Origin: Capilliphycus robustus
GTDB lineage: Bacteria; Cyanobacteriota; Cyanobacteriia; Cyanobacteriales; Microcoleaceae
Direction of reading: 5' to 3'
Length of the DNA: 64,000 bases
NCBI RefSeq assembly: GCF_034932365.1
Contig: NZ_JAYGHR010000003.1
Span: 124,001-188,000, forward strand
Notes under the pieces: generated by a model
Seen by the model: the letters and a program-made list of their open reading frames with translations, nothing else
Databases searched by the model: none
Told to the model about the DNA's origin: nothing
Position numbers and translations under genes: made by a program
In this document: positions 61,205 through 64,000 of the stretch, one piece after another
Position numbering within the stretch: the stretch's first letter is position 1
How the letters are laid out: every line of letters begins with the position of its first letter

Positions 61205-61855
61205 TTAACGTTCTGAGGGTTCTTTGGAGTCAAGCGATGGCAAAGAATTCTCTGTTATTTGGGGTATCAGTGCCGCAGGTAAGATGCGATTCACCCGTAG
61301 TCCTATCCGGGTAAAACCTTGACGAATTTGTTCAATCGTTAAAGGTTCTGTTGCTGACCATTCTGCTTTTCGAGTCAGTAAAACTCCAATCACACTCACA
61401 GGAACTTGAGCAAATAAATTACAGCCTAAAAAGGCGATGCTAGCTAGGAATAATCCGAGCAAACGCCCTTGCAAGGGTAATGAAACGACATGAGCTGCTA
61501 GAGGAGCAAGACGATAAAGTTGCCAAAGAATGGGTAAAAATAGGAGCGGTGCAATTAAAGCTAATCTTTGATTGAGTGGCGTTTTGAACCGAGCCAGAAT
61601 AGTCCGTTGCACAGGTGTCAGTTGTTCAGGTTTCATCGCCATGACTAAGACGCTGAAAATGTAAAACGGCTGAAACCATTGCATCCAAAAAATGGGGAGG
61701 ATGCCGACGATAGCAACGATAGCGATTTCCACCCCGACAGGCCAGATCGGATAACCGACTGCTAATCCTAACAGGCAAAGTGCTAACCATAGGGGGAGTA
61801 CCGCTAAACCAGAAAGATGAATCCAGAGATAGGGATCTAATCGGAAATTCGACAT
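61205..61855 (-). CDS. Low-complexity-tail membrane protein
   Basis: 216 residues with about four to five hydrophobic segments (LSGLAVLPLWLALCLLGLAV, GVEIAIVAIVGILPIFW, LALIAPLLFLPILW, LLGLFLASIAFLGCNLF). The C-terminal ~30 residues are polar (TENSLPSLDSKEPSER), giving the family name used in databases. It usually neighbours infB and kaiA in cyanobacteria, as here. Function unknown. Confidence 0.8.
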   Translation of the reverse strand: MSNFRLDPYLWIHLSGLAVLPLWLALCLLGLAVGYPIWPVGVEIAIVAIVGILPIFWMQWFQPFYIFSVLVMAMKPEQLTPVQRTILARFKTPLNQRLALIAPLLFLPILWQLYRLAPLAAHVVSLPLQGRLLGLFLASIAFLGCNLFAQVPVSVIGVLLTRKAEWSATEPLTIEQIRQGFTRIGLRVNRILPAALIPQITENSLPSLDSKEPSER

Positions 61856-61989
61856 TTTTACGGGCGGTCGGGGGCTAGCTTGATCATACTCTAAAAAGAT
61901 TAAGCGATCGCTGCGTTCTTAAGATTGAAGCGATCGCGTTGGGTGTTTTGCAGGAAGGAGGGTTTTTCTTCTTCCTCTATTTAACTGAC

Positions 61990-64000
61990 CTAGACAGAAA
62001 GAGTCCGTCGCTTGGTAGCCATGCGGTAGGCTTCGATGATGTCTCCTTCTTCCCAGTCATGGAAGGTATCGAGACCCATGCCACATTCATAGCCGGCGTT
62101 GACCTCTTTGGCATCTTCTCGCATCCGTTTGAGGGAAGAGAGTATGCCTTCGTGGATGACATTGCCTTTGCGTAGGACTCGGACTTTGCAGTTCCGAACG
62201 GCTTTGCCTGTTTGGATATAGCATCCTGCCACCTTGTTTCGACCCACGGGGAAGACGGCTCGGACTTCGGCTTGACCGAGGGCTTCTTCAACCAATTCGG
62301 GTTCAAGCAGACCTTCCATCGCGGCTTGTACATCATCTAAGAGGTTGTAAATGATGTTGTACTCGCGAATATCAACCCCAGCTTGATCGGCTGCTTGTCG
62401 GGCGCCGTTTGCCAAGGTGGTATTAAAGCCTATCAAGACCGCATCGCTAGCGGCGGCAAAATCGATGTCCGTTTCAGTGACTTCTCCGGGGGCTGCCAAG
62501 AGTAACCGCAGTTGCACTTCTTTTTGAGGAAGTTTCTTGAGGGCGTTGACAATGGCTTCTACAGACCCTTGAACATCTCCTTTGAGGATGATATTCAGTT
62601 CTTTGAGTTCTCCTTCTTGAACGCGAGCTGACAGGGCGCTGAGACTGATGCGGCCTTGGAGGAGACGAGACTTCCGTTGAGCCTGGGCGCGTTCGTCGGC
62701 TAGGGCTGCGGCTTCTTTTTCGTTCTCGAAGACCTCAAATTCATCTCCGGCGGCGGGAACGTCTCGGAGTCCGAGGATCTCAACGGCAAAGGAGGGGCTG
62801 GCGGCTTCTACCCGTTGGCCTCGGTCATCGACCATGGCTCGGACTTTACCAAGAGCTGATCCGGCTACCACGATATCACCGACGCGCAGAGTTCCATTTT
62901 GAACTAACAGTGTGGCAACAGGGCCTCGGGCTTTATCGAGGTGAGCTTCAATGACTGAGCCTCGAGCGGATCGATCAGGATTGGCTTCTAAGTCTTCAAC
63001 TTGTGAAACGAGGATAATCATTTCGAGAAGCAGATCCAGGTTTTCTTTCTTGATGGCGCTGACCGGAACCATGATGGTATCACCGCCCCATTCTTCCGGA
63101 ACGAGATTGTGTTCCATCAGTTCTTGTTTGACCCGATCGGGTTGGGCGCTTTCTTTGTCGATTTTGTTAATGGCGACAATAATTGGCACTCCGGCAGCTT
63201 TGGCGTGGCTGATGGCTTCGATGGTTTGGGGTTGAACGCCATCATCTGCGGCAACGACTAAGATTGCAATATCTGTTACTCTAGCTCCCCTTGCCCGCAT
63301 GGCGGTAAAGGCTTCGTGACCGGGGGTATCCAGGAAGACCACCTGCTGCATTTTGCCTTCGTGTTCGACATCGACGTGATAGGCACCAATATGCTGGGTA
63401 ATGCCTCCGGCTTCCCCTTGAGCGACTTTGGTTGCTCGGATGGAGTCGAGTAGGGTGGTTTTCCCGTGATCGACGTGACCCATGATGGTGACGACTGGAG
63501 GACGTCGTTGCAGGTGATCTAAATCGGCTTCATTAAAGATGTTGTCGGGTTTTTCTGCACCGGATTTCTGCTGTTCGGTTTCCAGTGGTACTTCCAACTC
63601 TTGACAGACCATCTCAATGATGTTGAAATCAAGAGTTTCAGTAATGTTAACGGCAATTCCTCGAGCAAACAGCCTGCGAATAATATCCGTTTCAGGTATA
63701 AACAGGGCATTGGCTAGCTCTTGTACGGTTAGTGAGCCGGAAATTACCAGTTTTTCGGGACGCGGAGGTTGTTTGGACTCGGCACTGTTGTTGCCGCGAG
63801 AAGAACTGCTGGAGTCTTCCGATGAACCGCCCCGGTTGCGGGTCGGCTTTTTGGCTTTTGAAGGCCCCGCACTGGCTGCCGTTGGTTTTGTTGGGGATGA
63901 TGCGCTCTTTTGTTTGGGGGGACGAGCCAGTGATAGACTCACGGCTGCATCTAAGTCAGACTGACCGTTGAGGGAGCCGTCCAAGTCCTCATCCTCTTCA
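61990..64000 (-). CDS. infB: Translation initiation factor IF-2 (C-terminal ~670 residues, truncated by window edge)
   Basis: The frame is open to the right edge without a start, so the N-terminal part lies outside. It places fMet-tRNA in the 30S P site and promotes subunit joining using GTP. Low-complexity Lys/Ser-rich sequence leads to an IF2_N segment (VQELANALFIPETDIIRRLF). G1 GHVDHGKT, G3 DTPGHEAF and G4 NKID mark the GTPase; C-terminal domains include GDVQGSVEAIVNAL. It ends at 61990. Confidence 0.97.
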   Translation of the reverse strand, partial: EEDEDLDGSLNGQSDLDAAVSLSLARPPKQKSASSPTKPTAASAGPSKAKKPTRNRGGSSEDSSSSSRGNNSAESKQPPRPEKLVISGSLTVQELANALFIPETDIIRRLFARGIAVNITETLDFNIIEMVCQELEVPLETEQQKSGAEKPDNIFNEADLDHLQRRPPVVTIMGHVDHGKTTLLDSIRATKVAQGEAGGITQHIGAYHVDVEHEGKMQQVVFLDTPGHEAFTAMRARGARVTDIAILVVAADDGVQPQTIEAISHAKAAGVPIIVAINKIDKESAQPDRVKQELMEHNLVPEEWGGDTIMVPVSAIKKENLDLLLEMIILVSQVEDLEANPDRSARGSVIEAHLDKARGPVATLLVQNGTLRVGDIVVAGSALGKVRAMVDDRGQRVEAASPSFAVEILGLRDVPAAGDEFEVFENEKEAAALADERAQAQRKSRLLQGRISLSALSARVQEGELKELNIILKGDVQGSVEAIVNALKKLPQKEVQLRLLLAAPGEVTETDIDFAAASDAVLIGFNTTLANGARQAADQAGVDIREYNIIYNLLDDVQAAMEGLLEPELVEEALGQAEVRAVFPVGRNKVAGCYIQTGKAVRNCKVRVLRKGNVIHEGILSSLKRMREDAKEVNAGYECGMGLDTFHDWEEGDIIEAYRMATKRRTLSV

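Overview
The window comes from a cyanobacterium, most likely a filamentous, beta-carboxysome-containing member of the Oscillatoriales type. The evidence is a phycobiliprotein lyase (cpcT) cut by the left edge, a complete kaiABC clock cluster with a full-length kaiA, the beta-carboxysome shell protein gene ccmP, cyanobacteria-specific families (DUF2996, DUF1822, the PDZ/radical SAM family TIGR03279, low-complexity-tail membrane protein), and more than 20 copies of the HIP1 octamer GCGATCGC by eye. No tRNA or rRNA gene was recognised. A run of exactly 100 N at 20934-21033 marks a scaffold gap.

Layout. 1-5.3 kb: cpcT end, a secreted phytase-esterase-like lipoprotein, a TPR protein and a large pentapeptide-repeat protein. 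5.9-7.8 kb: small genes, a broken gene, the first xisH-xisI pair and a 35-residue membrane protein. 7.9-11.6 kb: PP2C phosphatase, then an NfeD/SPFH membrane pair. 11.9-16.8 kb: a PEP-CTERM protein with four internal repeats, pta, and an M50-like protease. 16.9-21.4 kb: a second xisH-xisI pair divergent from a NACHT-pentapeptide protein, followed by a repeat array that carries the gap. 21.4-25.7 kb: NTF2-like protein, murG, a methyltransferase, speE. 26.1-35.2 kb: an AAA-WD40-TPR protein of 1345 residues, tandem repeats, a LysM microprotein, a trypsin-WD40 protein, a pentapeptide protein and ccmP. 35.3-40.1 kb: a radical SAM protein, an IS607-type remnant, an RRM protein, an AI-2E family permease. 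40.4-47.6 kb: an overlapping three-gene operon of a sigma-like HTH protein, a DUF1822 protein and a CHAT-nSTAND1-WD40 protein. 48.1-57.2 kb: folD, a lipoprotein, NUDIX, DUF2996, msrB, a ferredoxin, a TolC-like protein with a repeated N-terminal region, TIGR03279, uppP. 57.3-64 kb: kaiC, kaiB, kaiA, two small conserved genes and infB, cut by the right edge.

How it fits together. The housekeeping genes (pta, murG, speE, folD, uppP, kaiABC, infB) are interleaved with accessory genes rich in sensor and scaffold repeats (WD40, pentapeptide, TPR) fused to signalling NTPases or proteases. The best candidates for little-described systems are the CHAT-nSTAND1-WD40 operon, the NACHT-pentapeptide gene beside xisHI, and the 13-repeat AAA-WD40 protein, whose near-identical blades differ at only a few positions. 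These look like NLR/STAND-type conflict or self-recognition modules; that role is inference. Intergenic DNA is rich in palindromic and tandem repeats, including one element in which a 48-bp module is inverted between its two copies.
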